From: Actinoplanes cyaneus
GTDB lineage: Bacteria; Actinomycetota; Actinomycetes; Mycobacteriales; Micromonosporaceae
Direction of reading: 5' to 3'
Length of the DNA stretch: 64,000 nt
Assembly (NCBI RefSeq): GCF_016862095.1
Contig: NZ_BOMH01000019.1
Coordinates: forward strand, 1 to 64,000
The notes beneath the pieces were generated by a model. It was not told the origin of the DNA. It saw nothing but the letters and a program-made list of their open reading frames with translations, and did no database searches. Shown one piece after another: positions 16,340 through 24,273 of this stretch (positions within the stretch are counted from its first letter, which is position 1; every line of letters begins with the position of its first letter). A program made the translations under genes and the position numbers.

Positions 16340-17292
16340 AGCGTCGCCTCCTTGGCCTTGGAGAGCTGCTCCCGGGACATCCGCCACCCCTTGCGGGCGG
16401 CCCGGGTCTGGTTGCGCAGCTTGGGGTTGATGATCTCGTCGATCGAGAAGTTGATCAGCGAGAGCGCGGCGCCGAACAGGGCCAGCATCAGGCCCGGCGG
16501 GACGAACCACCACCATGCCCCGAGTCGCAGCGCCAGGCCGTTCTGCGCGTAGTAGAGCATGGTTCCCCAGGTGAACGAGCCGCTCGCGCCCAGCCCCAGG
16601 TAGGAGAGGCCGGCCTCGCCGAGGATCGCGAAGATCACCGCGAAGACGACCTGCGAGGCGAGCAGCGGGATCAGGTTCGGCAGGATCTCCACGGACAGGA
16701 TCCGCCACCGTTTCTCGCCGGCCACCCGCGAGGCGAGCACGTAGTCGCGGCTGCGCAGGCTGAGCGTGTAGCCGCGCAGCACCCGGGCGGAACCGGCCCA
16801 GCTCGTGATCGCCAGGACCACCGAGACCAGCCAGATGCTCTTGTCCGGGACGTAACTGGAGATCACGATCACCAGCGGCAGGCCGGGGATGACCAGCATG
16901 ATGTTGGTGAACAGGGAGAACATCTCGTCGACCCAGCCACCGGCGTACGCCCCGACGACGCCGAAGAACGCGGAGAGCAGCAGCGTCAGGACGCCGACGA
17001 TCGCGCCGACGGCGAGGGAGCCGCGGGTGCCGTGGGCGAGCTGGGCGAGGACGTCCTGGCCGGTCTGCGTGGTGCCGAGCCAGTGCTCGGCGCTGGGACC
17101 GGTCAGGCCGATGTCGTTCACCAGTCTCGGGTCCTGGCAGACGAGGGGACCGAGCAGGCCGAAGAGCACGATCGCGCCGCCGATGATCAGACCGGCGAGG
17201 AGCTTCGGGTTGCGCGCCAATCGCCGTACCTTAATCGGCTTTCGGGCATTGTCTTCGATGGCCGTCTCGGACAGTTCCGTGGTCATGGTCAT
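16336..17292 (-). CDS. ABC importer permease (DppC/OppC family)
   Basis: A 318-residue permease with a cytoplasmic N-terminus and six predicted membrane segments, beginning with LLAGLIIGGAIVLFGLLGPL. The large extracytoplasmic loop has HWLGTTQTGQDVLAQLAHGT, diagnostic of the DppC/OppC type. The EAA loop is YVLASRVAGEKRWRILSVEI and contacts the ATPases. The ATG used here has GAGAGGG about eight nt upstream and starts 13 bp after the stop of the partner permease. The far longer open frame upstream lies inside the partner gene in another frame. Confidence 0.93.
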
Positions 17293-17305
17293 GATCGCTG
17301 CCCTC

Positions 17306-18295
17306 TCAGGCTCGGGCGCGGGTGCGCGGGTCGATGACCGAGTAGAGGAGGTCGACCAGCAGGTTCGCGCCGAGCACGGACAGCGTGATGACCAGGAAGA
17401 TGCCCTGCATGAGGGCGTAGTCGTTGCCGCCGACCGACTGCAGCAGCGCGGAGCCGATGCCCGGGTAGGAGAAGACCGCCTCGGTGACGATCGAGCCGGC
17501 CACGACGAAGCCCAGCGAGATCGCGAAGCCGGAGACCGACGGCAGGACCGCGTTGCGGGCCGCGTAGCGCCGCATGATCCGGCCCGGGCGCAGGCCCTTG
17601 GCCTCGGCGGTGACCATGTAGTCCTCACTCAGCGTGGACACCATCATGTTGCGCATCCCGAGCATCCAGCCGCCGACGCTGGAGAGCACGATGGTGATCG
17701 CCGGCAGCGCGCCGTAGTAGAGCACCGATCCGAGGAACGGGCCGTTCCAGCCGGGCGTGACGTTGTAGACGTCGTAACCGCCGTTGAGCGGGAAGAGCGG
17801 CCAGATGCTGCCGAACGCGAAGAGCAGGATCAGGGCCAGCCAGAAGTACGGCACGGACTGGAACATCGTGGTGACCGGGATCAGATTGTCCAGCCAGGAA
17901 CCCCGTTTCCAGCCGGCGACGGTGCCGAGACCGACGCCGGCCAGGAACGAGATGATCGTGGCGAGACCGATCAGGCCGATCGTCCAGGGCAGGGTCTGCT
18001 CGATGATCGAGCCGACCGACGCGGGGTAGAACACCACCGAGGTGCCCAGGTCCCCGCGGGCCAGGTTGCCCAGGTAGTCGACGTACTGCGACCACAGCGA
18101 CTCGCCGCTGTTCGTGCCGAGAAGGGCCTCGACCGACGCCCGCATCTCCGGGGTGACCGGGCCGTGCTGACCCAGCTTCGAGAGCAGGATCTCGACCGGG
18201 TCGCCGGGCATGAGGCGCGGGACGAAGAAGTTCACCGTCAGCGCCGCCCAGAGGGCGACCAGGTAGAACCCCAGCTTACGGAGCAGATGACGCAC
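17306..18295 (-). CDS. ABC importer permease (DppB/OppB family)
   Basis: A 329-residue permease of the DppB type. The N-terminal membrane segment (LGFYLVALWAALTVNFFVPRLMPGDP) carries the conserved MPGDP motif. A large periplasmic loop with LGTSVVFYP and five further membrane segments follow. The EAA loop is YMVTAEAKGLRPGRIMRRYA, then the family motif AARNAVLPSVSGFAISLG. It forms the translocation pore with the downstream DppC-type protein. It follows the lipoprotein gene by 13 bp. Confidence 0.93.
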   Translation of the reverse strand: MRHLLRKLGFYLVALWAALTVNFFVPRLMPGDPVEILLSKLGQHGPVTPEMRASVEALLGTNSGESLWSQYVDYLGNLARGDLGTSVVFYPASVGSIIEQTLPWTIGLIGLATIISFLAGVGLGTVAGWKRGSWLDNLIPVTTMFQSVPYFWLALILLFAFGSIWPLFPLNGGYDVYNVTPGWNGPFLGSVLYYGALPAITIVLSSVGGWMLGMRNMMVSTLSEDYMVTAEAKGLRPGRIMRRYAARNAVLPSVSGFAISLGFVVAGSIVTEAVFSYPGIGSALLQSVGGNDYALMQGIFLVITLSVLGANLLVDLLYSVIDPRTRARA

Positions 18296-18308
18296 GGCCC
18301 GTCCCCGT

Positions 18309-19991
18309 CTACTTCGCCGGCTTGATGGTGCTCAGCACGATGCCGTTGTCCCAGTTCTTCCAGGTGGCCGGCAGGGCGTACTTGTTGTCGTTGGTCGGCC
18401 AGCCGGTGGCGTTGGCCGTGCTGAACTCGGTGAGCAGCGAGTTGACGTAGATCGGGATGTACGGCAGGTCCTTGACGATCTCCTGCTGGATGATCGCGTA
18501 CTGCTGCTTCTGCGCCGCCTCGTCGTTCGTCGCCGCCGCGGCCGCGACCGCCGCGTCCACCTTGTCGTTGGCGTACCGCGCGTAGTTGCCGCTGAGCCCG
18601 GCCGCCGTGCCGGCCTTCGCCGTCGTGGTCGAGGTGTACCGCAGGTAGGTGGCGTACGGGTTGGTCGACGCGCCCAGGCCGATCGAGTCCAGCGACAGCT
18701 GGTACTTGCCCTGCACCTGATTCGTGTTCCACTCCTGCCAGGACAGCTGGGTCGGCTTGAGTTCGACGCCGACCTCCTTGAACTCCTGGGTCATCGCGTC
18801 GTTCAGCGAGATGTAGTCGCTCCAGCCGGTCACCGTCTGGATCGTCAGCGACAGCTTCTCCCCGCCCTTGGCACGGATGCCGTCGCTGCCCTTGACCCAG
18901 CCGGCCGCGTCCAGGATCTGATTGGCCTTGGCGACGTCAGCGGTGCCCGGGACGGTCAGGTTCGCCTGGTCGGCGATCCAGTCCTTGTCCCGCTCGGGCA
19001 GCAGCATCGTCGGCGAGGCGGTCGACGCGAAGCCACCACCGGCGAGCTTGTTCAGCTGGTCACGGTTGAGCGCGTAGTAGAGGGCCTGGCGTACGGCCGG
19101 GTCGGTCTGCGGGCCCTTGCAGCCGAGCTCGGCGCCGGCGCAGGTGAAGATCGACGTGGTGAGCGCGGGCGTGTTGACGTACGTCAGGTTCTTCTGGTTC
19201 TTCAGCAGTTGATCCAGACCCGGCAGGAAGCTGCTCATCCAGTCGACCTGGCCGCCGGTCAGCGCGGCGGTCGCGGCGTCGGCGGTGGCCAGCGCGATGT
19301 AGCGGACGTTCTGGATCTGCGGCTTGCCGGGCTGCCAGTAGTTGGCGTTCTTCTCCATGACGTAGCTCTGCGCGGCGAACGTCTTCAGCTTGTACGGGCC
19401 GGTGCCGACCGGGTTCGGATTGATCGACTTCGTCGGGTCGGTGATCTTCTCCCACACGTGCTGCGGGACGATCGGGGTGTTGCCGAGAACCGACGCCTCG
19501 TCGGTGAACGACGGCTTCTCGAAGGTCAGCACCGCGGTCTTGTCGTCCTTCGCCACCGACGAGGCGAGCTTGAGACCGGTCGCGTTCAACGCCGGCGTCC
19601 GGCGGAGCAGGTCGAAGGTGTACGCCACGTCCTTGGCGGTGAACGGCTGGCCGTCCGACCACTTCACCCCGTCCCGGGTGGTGATGGTCAGGACCTTCCC
19701 GGCGGTGTCCCAGGAGTACGCCGTACCCAGCATCGGCTGCGGGTCCGCGTCGGAGGCGAAGTTGTACCAGTAGAGCGCCTCGTAGATGAGGCCCTCGGTG
19801 GGCTGCAGGAAGTTCGGCAGGAACGGGTTCCACTGCTCGACGATCGTGCCGGTCGAGCCGTTGAAGATGGTGATGGAGCTGTTGCCGGCGTTACCGCCGC
19901 CGGCCGGTTTGCCCCCGTCACCGGAACACCCGGCAGCCGCCAGCGTCAACGCCGCGGCCGCGGCCACCGCGACTCTCGTCAATTTCAACAT
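18309..19991 (-). CDS. ABC importer solute-binding lipoprotein, family 5
   Basis: A 560-residue family 5 extracellular binding protein. The signal peptide (MLKLTRVAVAAAAALTLAAA) ends with a lipobox and lipidated Cys in AAAGCSGDGG. The mature protein has LTITTRDGVKWSDGQPFTAKDVAYTFDLL-type family motifs near residues 100-130, and NPNPVGTGPYKL near residue 190. Family 5 proteins mostly bind peptides, but in several thermophiles they bind beta-mannosides, xylosides and other oligosaccharides. Here the shared CTTAAG operator with the mannosidase gene favours an oligosaccharide. The ATG is chosen for GAGGGA upstream and because it begins the signal peptide. It is the first gene of the five-gene operon. 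Confidence 0.92.
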   Translation of the reverse strand: MLKLTRVAVAAAAALTLAAAGCSGDGGKPAGGGNAGNSSITIFNGSTGTIVEQWNPFLPNFLQPTEGLIYEALYWYNFASDADPQPMLGTAYSWDTAGKVLTITTRDGVKWSDGQPFTAKDVAYTFDLLRRTPALNATGLKLASSVAKDDKTAVLTFEKPSFTDEASVLGNTPIVPQHVWEKITDPTKSINPNPVGTGPYKLKTFAAQSYVMEKNANYWQPGKPQIQNVRYIALATADAATAALTGGQVDWMSSFLPGLDQLLKNQKNLTYVNTPALTTSIFTCAGAELGCKGPQTDPAVRQALYYALNRDQLNKLAGGGFASTASPTMLLPERDKDWIADQANLTVPGTADVAKANQILDAAGWVKGSDGIRAKGGEKLSLTIQTVTGWSDYISLNDAMTQEFKEVGVELKPTQLSWQEWNTNQVQGKYQLSLDSIGLGASTNPYATYLRYTSTTTAKAGTAAGLSGNYARYANDKVDAAVAAAAATNDEAAQKQQYAIIQQEIVKDLPYIPIYVNSLLTEFSTANATGWPTNDNKYALPATWKNWDNGIVLSTIKPAK

Positions 19992-20072
19992 ATGTGAATC
20001 CCTCGATCTCAGACGTCGGGGCAACCCGCGCATGCCCAGCCCAAGCGCGAGGTTCACCTATTGACGGGGCCA

Positions 20073-20102
20073 TTATTAAGTGGCTTAAGTTTGCAATGTC
20101 AA
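20073..20102 (-). promoter_or_regulatory. promoter of the ABC importer operon with CTTAAG operator in the spacer
   Basis: On the minus strand TTGACA (20102-20097) is followed after 18 bp by TAATAA (20078-20073), a good vegetative-type promoter for this GC-rich genome. CTTAAG at 20084-20089 lies in the spacer. The surrounding plus-strand sequence GTGGCTTAAGTTTGCAATG (20080-20098) matches the motif at 7752-7770 in 14 of 19 positions. A second TTAAG half-site lies 9 bp away (20076-20080). A protein bound here would block RNA polymerase, so repression is expected. The start codon is about 80 bp downstream. Confidence 0.55.
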
Positions 20103-20322
20103 GAGCGGATGTCGAGTCGTCGCTCGGTGCGTCATTTCCCGGCACACCCGGAAACACGGAGGCCCCGGATGACCAGCTCATCGGCGACGGTCACTGCGAT
20201 CAGCCTCGGGATCTCCGCATCGGCGCAGGCCACAGCGACGCTCGTCGGCATTGGGGCGTGGTGGCCTCGGCGTGAATCTCCACGGCGGATTCCATGAGCG
20301 CGGACTCGCCGGATCCACGAGT

Positions 20323-20336
20323 TGGGAGCGCTTCCA
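20323..20336. promoter_or_regulatory. LacI-type (CebR-like) operator
   Basis: TGGGAGCGCTTCCA is a near-perfect palindrome centred on CG, one substitution away from the CebR consensus TGGGAGCGCTCCCA known from streptomycetes, and almost identical to the core of the palindrome at 23645-23660. It lies 144 bp upstream of the mini-operon and about 330 bp from the lipoprotein gene. Which gene it controls is unclear. Confidence 0.45.
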
Positions 20337-20479
20337 TGACCGCGCGGATCGTGCCGTTTGTCCGGAGTGACGGGGAGTGCGGGAGAGCGGCCGCGTTGAC
20401 TACTCTCCGTTTGAACTCATCATCCTCGATACTCGTACTACAGGGCACCAAACCCGGGGGACGGGATGAGGAAGACCTG

Positions 20480-20740
20480 ATGAGCGATCGTCCACGAATC
20501 GATCTCGACCTTCTCCGTACGATCACGGATCAACTACGCCGAGTGAACGATGCGGCACGTCGTGTCGCCGGGACCAAGCCGGTTCAGCCGTGCGGCGCGA
20601 CCGGCTCGGGCCGCGCGACGCCGCCGATGACCGGCTCGGGCCGCGTGACACCGCCCCTGACCGGCTCGGGTCGCGCGACACTGTCGGCCGCCGGTGGACC
20701 GGCCGCACCGCTCGCCCGGCGGATCCGGCGCGCCCGATGA
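20480..20740 (+). CDS. small protein with three 10-residue repeats, first gene of a coupled trio
   Basis: An 86-residue protein. The N-terminus (MSDRPRIDLDLLRTITDQLR, then RVNDAARRVAG) looks like an amphipathic helix. The middle is three 10-residue repeats (TGSGRATPPM, TGSGRVTPPL, TGSGRATLSA) encoded by 30-bp tandem repeats at about 20600-20690. The tail is Arg-rich. GAGGA lies eight nt upstream of the ATG. The stop overlaps the next start in an ATGA, so translation is coupled. The helix is reminiscent of WXG-like or excised-repeat proteins but too short to assign. Function unknown. Confidence 0.6.
   Translation: MSDRPRIDLDLLRTITDQLRRVNDAARRVAGTKPVQPCGATGSGRATPPMTGSGRVTPPLTGSGRATLSAAGGPAAPLARRIRRAR
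20600..20690. repeat. three tandem 30-bp repeats inside the mini-operon's first gene
   Basis: Three consecutive units follow the pattern ACCGGCTCGGGCCGCGTGAC plus about 10 bp. They are in frame with the gene (30 = 10 codons), so unit gain or loss would change protein length without a frameshift. Confidence 0.7.
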
Positions 20741-20901
20741 ACTCGCGCGCCAACACGCCCCGCCGGTCGCTGCGGCCGGCGGGCGCACCCCCGCGCGGTC
20801 TCGCCGACCATCGCCGACGCAGGGGCAACCGGCTCCACGGCGCGTTCCGCACCGCGCGCAACCAGTCCCGCTCCCGCTACCGCCCCTGGAAGAAACGATG
20901 A
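20737..20901 (+). CDS. 54-residue Arg-rich protein, second gene of the coupled trio
   Basis: A very basic small protein with about 17 Arg in 54 residues (NSRANTPRRSLRPAGAPPRG, then LADHRRRRGNRLHGAF and RSRYRPWKKR). Its ATG overlaps the previous stop (ATGA) and its own stop overlaps the next ATG (ATGA). Both overlaps support real translation, since chance conservation of two such junctions is unlikely. No known domain. It could bind nucleic acid or an anionic partner, but might simply be a translational bridge to the membrane protein downstream. Confidence 0.5.
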   Translation: MNSRANTPRRSLRPAGAPPRGLADHRRRRGNRLHGAFRTARNQSRSRYRPWKKR

Positions 20902-21749
20902 CTCTCTACTTCGACCTGCCGCGCACCACCCCGGTCTCCGCCGACCCGTCACCCTGGCGGAACTACGAACCGTCACCCCGGCTGGTGCACGCGGCCGTCG
21001 GAACCGGCCTGCTCTCCGTCCTGATCCTGGCCGCCGGGGTGTGGTCGCTGATCCTCCGCGATGCCACCGCCGCGCTGGCCTGCGGCGTCGCCGTGCTCAT
21101 CCTCGGCCACCTCTTCGGGCTGCTCCTGCGCCTGTGGGTCCACCCGTACAACACCGGCGACCGGATGCGCATCGCCGGGATCGACGACGGGAGCCCCGGG
21201 CTGACCTTCGGCTACTCCGGGCGGCTCTACTACTGGTATGCCGGGTTCCTCACCCTGCTCACGATCGCCCAGCTCGCCCTGATCACCAGCGCCCCGCCGC
21301 TGGCCGCCGGCGCGCTGCTCACCGGCACAACGCTGGTCGTCCTGCTCCGCCGTGCGCCGGGCCGGCTCGCCCTGACCCCGGACGGCGTCTACCACCACGG
21401 GATCTGGACCCAGCAGTTCACGCCATGGGAAGCCATCCACGCGATCGCCGCCGGGGAACACGCCCACATCCCGGTCATCGGCATCCCGGCCGGCCCGTCC
21501 CCGGAGACCCGCACCCGCCACACCCTGTCCCGGCTCTCGAAGCCCCGCGCCCTGTCCCGGCCCCCGAAGCCCCGCACCCTGTCCCGCGCCTCGGAGCAGA
21601 TGACGATCCAGGTGCCGTGGCTGGCCGTCGACCCGGCCCTGGTCCTGCAGGCGCTCCGCTGGTACCACGCCAACCCGACGCACCGCTTCGAACTCTCCTA
21701 CCAGATTGCGGTCGACCGCACCCGCCAGCGAGCCTGGCACCTCCACTGA
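20898..21749 (+). CDS. four-helix membrane protein with PH-like C-terminal domain, unknown function
   Basis: A 283-residue protein. Four hydrophobic segments are visible: TGLLSVLILAAGVWSLIL, ALACGVAVLILGHLFGLLL, YWYAGFLTLLTIAQLALIT and PLAAGALLTGTTLVVLL. A cytoplasmic C-terminal domain with GRLALTPDGVYHHGIWTQQF and TPWEAIHAI follows, resembling bacterial PH-like membrane-associated domains. That domain is interrupted by a repetitive insert (TLSRLSKPRALSRPPKPRTL). The ATG overlaps the stop of the Arg-rich gene. It is the last gene of the trio; the 62-bp repeats follow 190 bp downstream. Confidence 0.65.
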   Translation: MTLYFDLPRTTPVSADPSPWRNYEPSPRLVHAAVGTGLLSVLILAAGVWSLILRDATAALACGVAVLILGHLFGLLLRLWVHPYNTGDRMRIAGIDDGSPGLTFGYSGRLYYWYAGFLTLLTIAQLALITSAPPLAAGALLTGTTLVVLLRRAPGRLALTPDGVYHHGIWTQQFTPWEAIHAIAAGEHAHIPVIGIPAGPSPETRTRHTLSRLSKPRALSRPPKPRTLSRASEQMTIQVPWLAVDPALVLQALRWYHANPTHRFELSYQIAVDRTRQRAWHLH

Positions 21750-22216
21750 CCCCGCCCACCCTGGCGACCCGCCCTTGACGACCCACCCCTGGCGACCCGC
21801 CCGCCCGAAGCCCCCACCCAAAGCCGACGCCGCCGCTGCCCGAAGCCGACGCCGCTGCCCGAAGCCGACGCCGCCGCCGCTTCTTGGTGTCGCGACGCCC
21901 GCCGTGCTCACGGCCCGCTCGCGACGCGAGTCCCCGGCTGGCGCTCACGGTTGCATCAGCCCCGCGAAACAACCCTGAGCACCAGCCGCAATCAGCCAGC
22001 TGGCCCTCACGGTTACATCAACCCCGCGAAACAACCCTGGGGGAAAGCCGCGATCAGCAGGCTGGCGCTCAGGGTTGCATCGGCGCCGGGAAACAACCGT
22101 GAGGGCCAGCCACGATCAGCCGGCTGGCGCTCACGGTTGCATCAGCGCCGGGAAACAGCCCTGAGGACCAGCCGGAGTGGGTGAGCGGCGGGGACTGCGG
22201 GAGCCGTTTCGGGCGG
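21750..22216. other. 467-bp convergent intergenic region with repeats
   Basis: This lies between the rightward membrane-protein gene and the leftward methyltransferase, with no gene inside. The first 150 bp are degenerate repeats of GACCCGCCC and CCGAAGCCGACGCCGC. The rest is the 62-bp palindromic array at 21936-22173. Confidence 0.6.
21936..22173. repeat. four tandem 62-bp palindromic units
   Basis: Units start at 21936, 21998, 22060 and 22122, an exact 62-bp period. Each has an 18-nt left arm (GGCTGGCGCTCACGGTTG type), a 16-nt loop (CATCAGCGCCGGGAAA type), an 18-nt right arm (CAACCGTGAGGGCCAGCC type) and a 10-nt linker with GATCAG; the last linker runs into unique sequence. Arms pair within a unit with one to several mismatches. 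A right arm also pairs with the left arm of the next unit: 17 of 18 bases for units 3 and 4. Mutually exclusive hairpins are therefore possible. The array lies between convergent genes and probably ends transcription both ways. A shorter copy with the same period is at 52294-52373. Confidence 0.9.
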
Positions 22217-22810
22217 TCAGGGGTGGCGGAGGAGAGCGACCAGGAAGTCGGCGTCCGGGGTGAACGGGCGCAGGTCCCACGTGCTCAGGAGCAGGTCCTG
22301 GGTGAGGCCGGCCGTCGTGACGTCGGACAGGAACTCGTCGAACGGGTAGCCCCGGCCGGCGCCGAAGCCGATGGCCGCCCGGCCGGTGGGGGCCAGTTGG
22401 GCGGCGAAGCCACGGAGGATGTCGACGCGGGAATCCGGGGCGGCGAACGTCATCACGTTGCCCGCGCAGACGATCGCGTCGAACGGCGGGCCGGGCAGGG
22501 ACAGCGTGGACAGGTCGCCGACCAGCCACCGCGGGCCGGGGTGGTCGGCCACGGCGGCGGCGATCAGCTCAGGGTCCAGGTCGACGCCGGTGACGTCGTG
22601 ACCGAGCGTGGCGAGGTGCCCGCCGACGCGGCCGGGGCCGCAGCCCGCGTCCAGGATGCGCGCGCCGCGCGGGACCAGCGTGTCGACCAGGCGGGCCTCA
22701 CCCACCAGGTCGGCGCCGGAGGCGGCCATGTCCCGGAAGCGCTTGATGTACCACTGCGAGTGCCCCGGGTCCTCGGCGAGCTTGCGCAGCCACCCGTTTT
22801 GTACCGTCAC
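22217..22810 (-). CDS. class I SAM-dependent methyltransferase
   Basis: A 197-residue single-domain methyltransferase. Motif I is DAGCGPGRVGGHLA, the acidic end of beta2 is VTGVDLDPEL, motif II is WLVGDLSTLSLPGPPFDAIV and motif III is PTGRAAIGFGAGRG. The N-terminal helix (GWLRKLAEDPGHSQWYIKRF) belongs to a common actinobacterial subfamily of unassigned substrate. The GTG at 22810 has AGGG seven nt upstream and is preferred over the TTG two codons earlier. It is monocistronic, and the 62-bp repeat array lies just past its stop. Confidence 0.88.
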   Translation of the reverse strand: MTVQNGWLRKLAEDPGHSQWYIKRFRDMAASGADLVGEARLVDTLVPRGARILDAGCGPGRVGGHLATLGHDVTGVDLDPELIAAAVADHPGPRWLVGDLSTLSLPGPPFDAIVCAGNVMTFAAPDSRVDILRGFAAQLAPTGRAAIGFGAGRGYPFDEFLSDVTTAGLTQDLLLSTWDLRPFTPDADFLVALLRHP

Positions 22811-22921
22811 AACCAAACCCTACGCCGCGAAGGTCAACTCGGTCGCGGCCGGGAACCGCCCGGGCGGCACAGACCCACGCCGCGCACGACAGCAGCCGAG
22901 AACGGCCGCCGCGGCAGCGGG

Positions 22922-23476
22922 CTACGCCGTGAAGGCGACCTCCTCGGTCGGCGTGGTGGCGGCGGTGCGGCCGGGAGCGTCCTGCCAGCTCCAGTACAGG
23001 TTCAGGTGGGAGATCACCTTGTCGGGCGTGGGCGCGCCCCACTCCGTCAGATCCTCGGTGGTGTGGGCGTCGCTGATCAGCGTCACGTCATAGCCCCGGG
23101 TGAACCCGCCGTGGATCGTGGAGCGGATGCACGCGTCGGACTGCGCGCCCGCCACCACCAGGCGGCCGACGCCCCGCTCGGCGAGACGCTCCTCCAGGTC
23201 GGTGGCCTCGAACGAGTCCCCGAACGTCTTGTGGACGACCGGCTCGCCGGGCCCGAACGGCAGCTCGGCCACGAACTCCCACTGCGGGCTGCCGAGCGGC
23301 AGCTCCTCCGACGAGTGCTGCACCCAGATCACCGGCACGCTCCCGGCGCGGGCCTTGCCGACCAGGGTGGCGATGTTGGCGATCACGGCGTCGCGGTCGT
23401 GCGCGCCGGCCATCACACCGTTCTGCACGTCGATGACGAGCAGGGCGGTGCCGGGCCGATCGGTCAAGGTGGTCAT
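22922..23476 (-). CDS. isochorismatase-like cysteine hydrolase
   Basis: A 184-residue cysteine hydrolase of the isochorismatase fold. The catalytic Asp is in ALLVIDVQNGVM, the catalytic Lys in VVHKTFGDSF and the nucleophile Cys in GAQSDACIRSTIHGGFTRGY, giving the usual Asp-Lys-Cys triad. Relatives hydrolyse isochorismate, nicotinamide or N-carbamoyl compounds; sequence alone does not choose. The ATG has GGGAG six nt upstream. A perfect 16-bp LacI-type palindrome lies about 170 bp upstream, next to the divergent broken acetyltransferase gene. Confidence 0.9.
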   Translation of the reverse strand: MTTLTDRPGTALLVIDVQNGVMAGAHDRDAVIANIATLVGKARAGSVPVIWVQHSSEELPLGSPQWEFVAELPFGPGEPVVHKTFGDSFEATDLEERLAERGVGRLVVAGAQSDACIRSTIHGGFTRGYDVTLISDAHTTEDLTEWGAPTPDKVISHLNLYWSWQDAPGRTAATTPTEEVAFTA

Positions 23477-23644
23477 GAGATCTCCCGAGGTCGAGTTCGC
23501 CACCAACCCTAGAACGACCCCCTGACATTTCGGGGAACTGCTGGAGCATCCGGCGCCGCGGAGGTGCCCACCAAAGGGCGCGGTGACCGATTCTGACGAT
23601 GTCCCACCGGCCGGGGCTGTCAACCGCCACCGCAGCGGCACTTG

Positions 23645-23660
23645 GTGGAAGCGCTTCCAC
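23645..23660. promoter_or_regulatory. perfect 16-bp LacI-type palindrome
   Basis: GTGGAAGCGCTTCCAC is a perfect palindrome centred on CG, the classic shape of LacI-family operators, and matches the palindrome at 20323-20336 in 13 of 14 core positions. It ends 16 bp before the GTG of the interrupted acetyltransferase gene and is upstream of the divergent hydrolase gene. It must be bound by a full-length LacI protein; the one at 740-1717 is the only such protein in the window, and its own upstream palindrome looks different. Confidence 0.55.
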
Positions 23661-23676
23661 GGTCTAGCGTGCGGGC

Positions 23677-24273
23677 GTGCCCGAGATTCGCCCCTACCGG
23701 GTGGCCGATCGCGCCGCCCTCTACGACATCTGCGTCCGCACCGCCGACCGCGGCGGGGACGCCCGTGGGCAGTTCTCGACGGACGAGCTGATGGGTGACC
23801 TGTTCGCCGGCCCCTACGCCCAGCTGGAGCCGGAGCTGGCGTTCGTCGTGGACGACGGCGGCAGCGCTGTCGGCTATGTGGTCGGCACGGCCGACACGGC
23901 GACCTTCGTGAGGCGTTAACGCGAGGAGTGGATCCCGCTGCTCGACGGGAAGTACCCGGTGCCGCCGCCCCCGCCGCGCACGCCTGAGCAGGACATGGTC
24001 GCGCTGCACTACCGGCCGGAGCGGATGATCGTCCCCGAGCTGGCGGGCTATCCCGCGCATCTGAACATCGACCTGCTGCCGCCGTACCAGGGAAAGGGTC
24101 TTGGCCGCAGGCTGATCGAGGTCTTTCTGGCGAAGGCCCAGGCCGGGGTGCATGTCGGCATGGTCACCGCGAATGTGCGAGCTCGCGGTTTCTACGATCG
24201 GCTCGGCTTCACGGTGCTGCCGGTCCCCGACCCGGGGCCTCTGACCTACCTGGGCAAGCTCGGCCCTGCCTAG
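23677..24273 (+). pseudogene. GNAT acetyltransferase interrupted by one in-frame TAA
   Basis: Codons on both sides of a TAA at 23917-23919 form one continuous GNAT protein of about 198 residues. The first part has IRPYRVADRAALYDICVRTA and VGYVVGTADTATFVRR; then, in the same frame, REEWIPLLDGKYPVPPPPPR, AHLNIDLLPPYQGKGLGRRL (the acetyl-CoA site) and NVRARGFYDRLGF follow. Family members usually read FVRRYREEW, so a Tyr codon TAC has probably become TAA by one substitution. No frameshift or other damage is seen, so the event is recent, or a sequencing error. The 80-residue N-terminal product alone lacks the acetyl-CoA site. Confidence 0.8.

Larger units (their letters stand above)
19992..20479. 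other. 488-bp divergent control region
   Basis: No gene is visible. It contains the promoter and CTTAAG operator of the importer operon (20073-20102) and a LacI-type palindrome (20323-20336). The rightward mini-operon that starts at 20480 must also have its promoter here; a TTGACT at 20396-20401 is the only -35-like element, with no convincing -10. Confidence 0.6.

Noticed and set aside
20599..20901. Long alternative frames across the mini-operon, such as one of 103 codons ending at 20901
   Set aside because: They lack ribosome sites at their starts; the two ATGA overlaps and the GAGGA site fix the reading chosen.
21936..22173. CRISPR array
   Set aside because: Units are contiguous and palindromic throughout with related loops and linkers; there are no unique spacers and no cas genes.
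23917..23919. Programmed readthrough or recoding in the acetyltransferase gene
   Set aside because: The stop is TAA, which has no known recoding role here, and no structured element follows; a point mutation is simpler.
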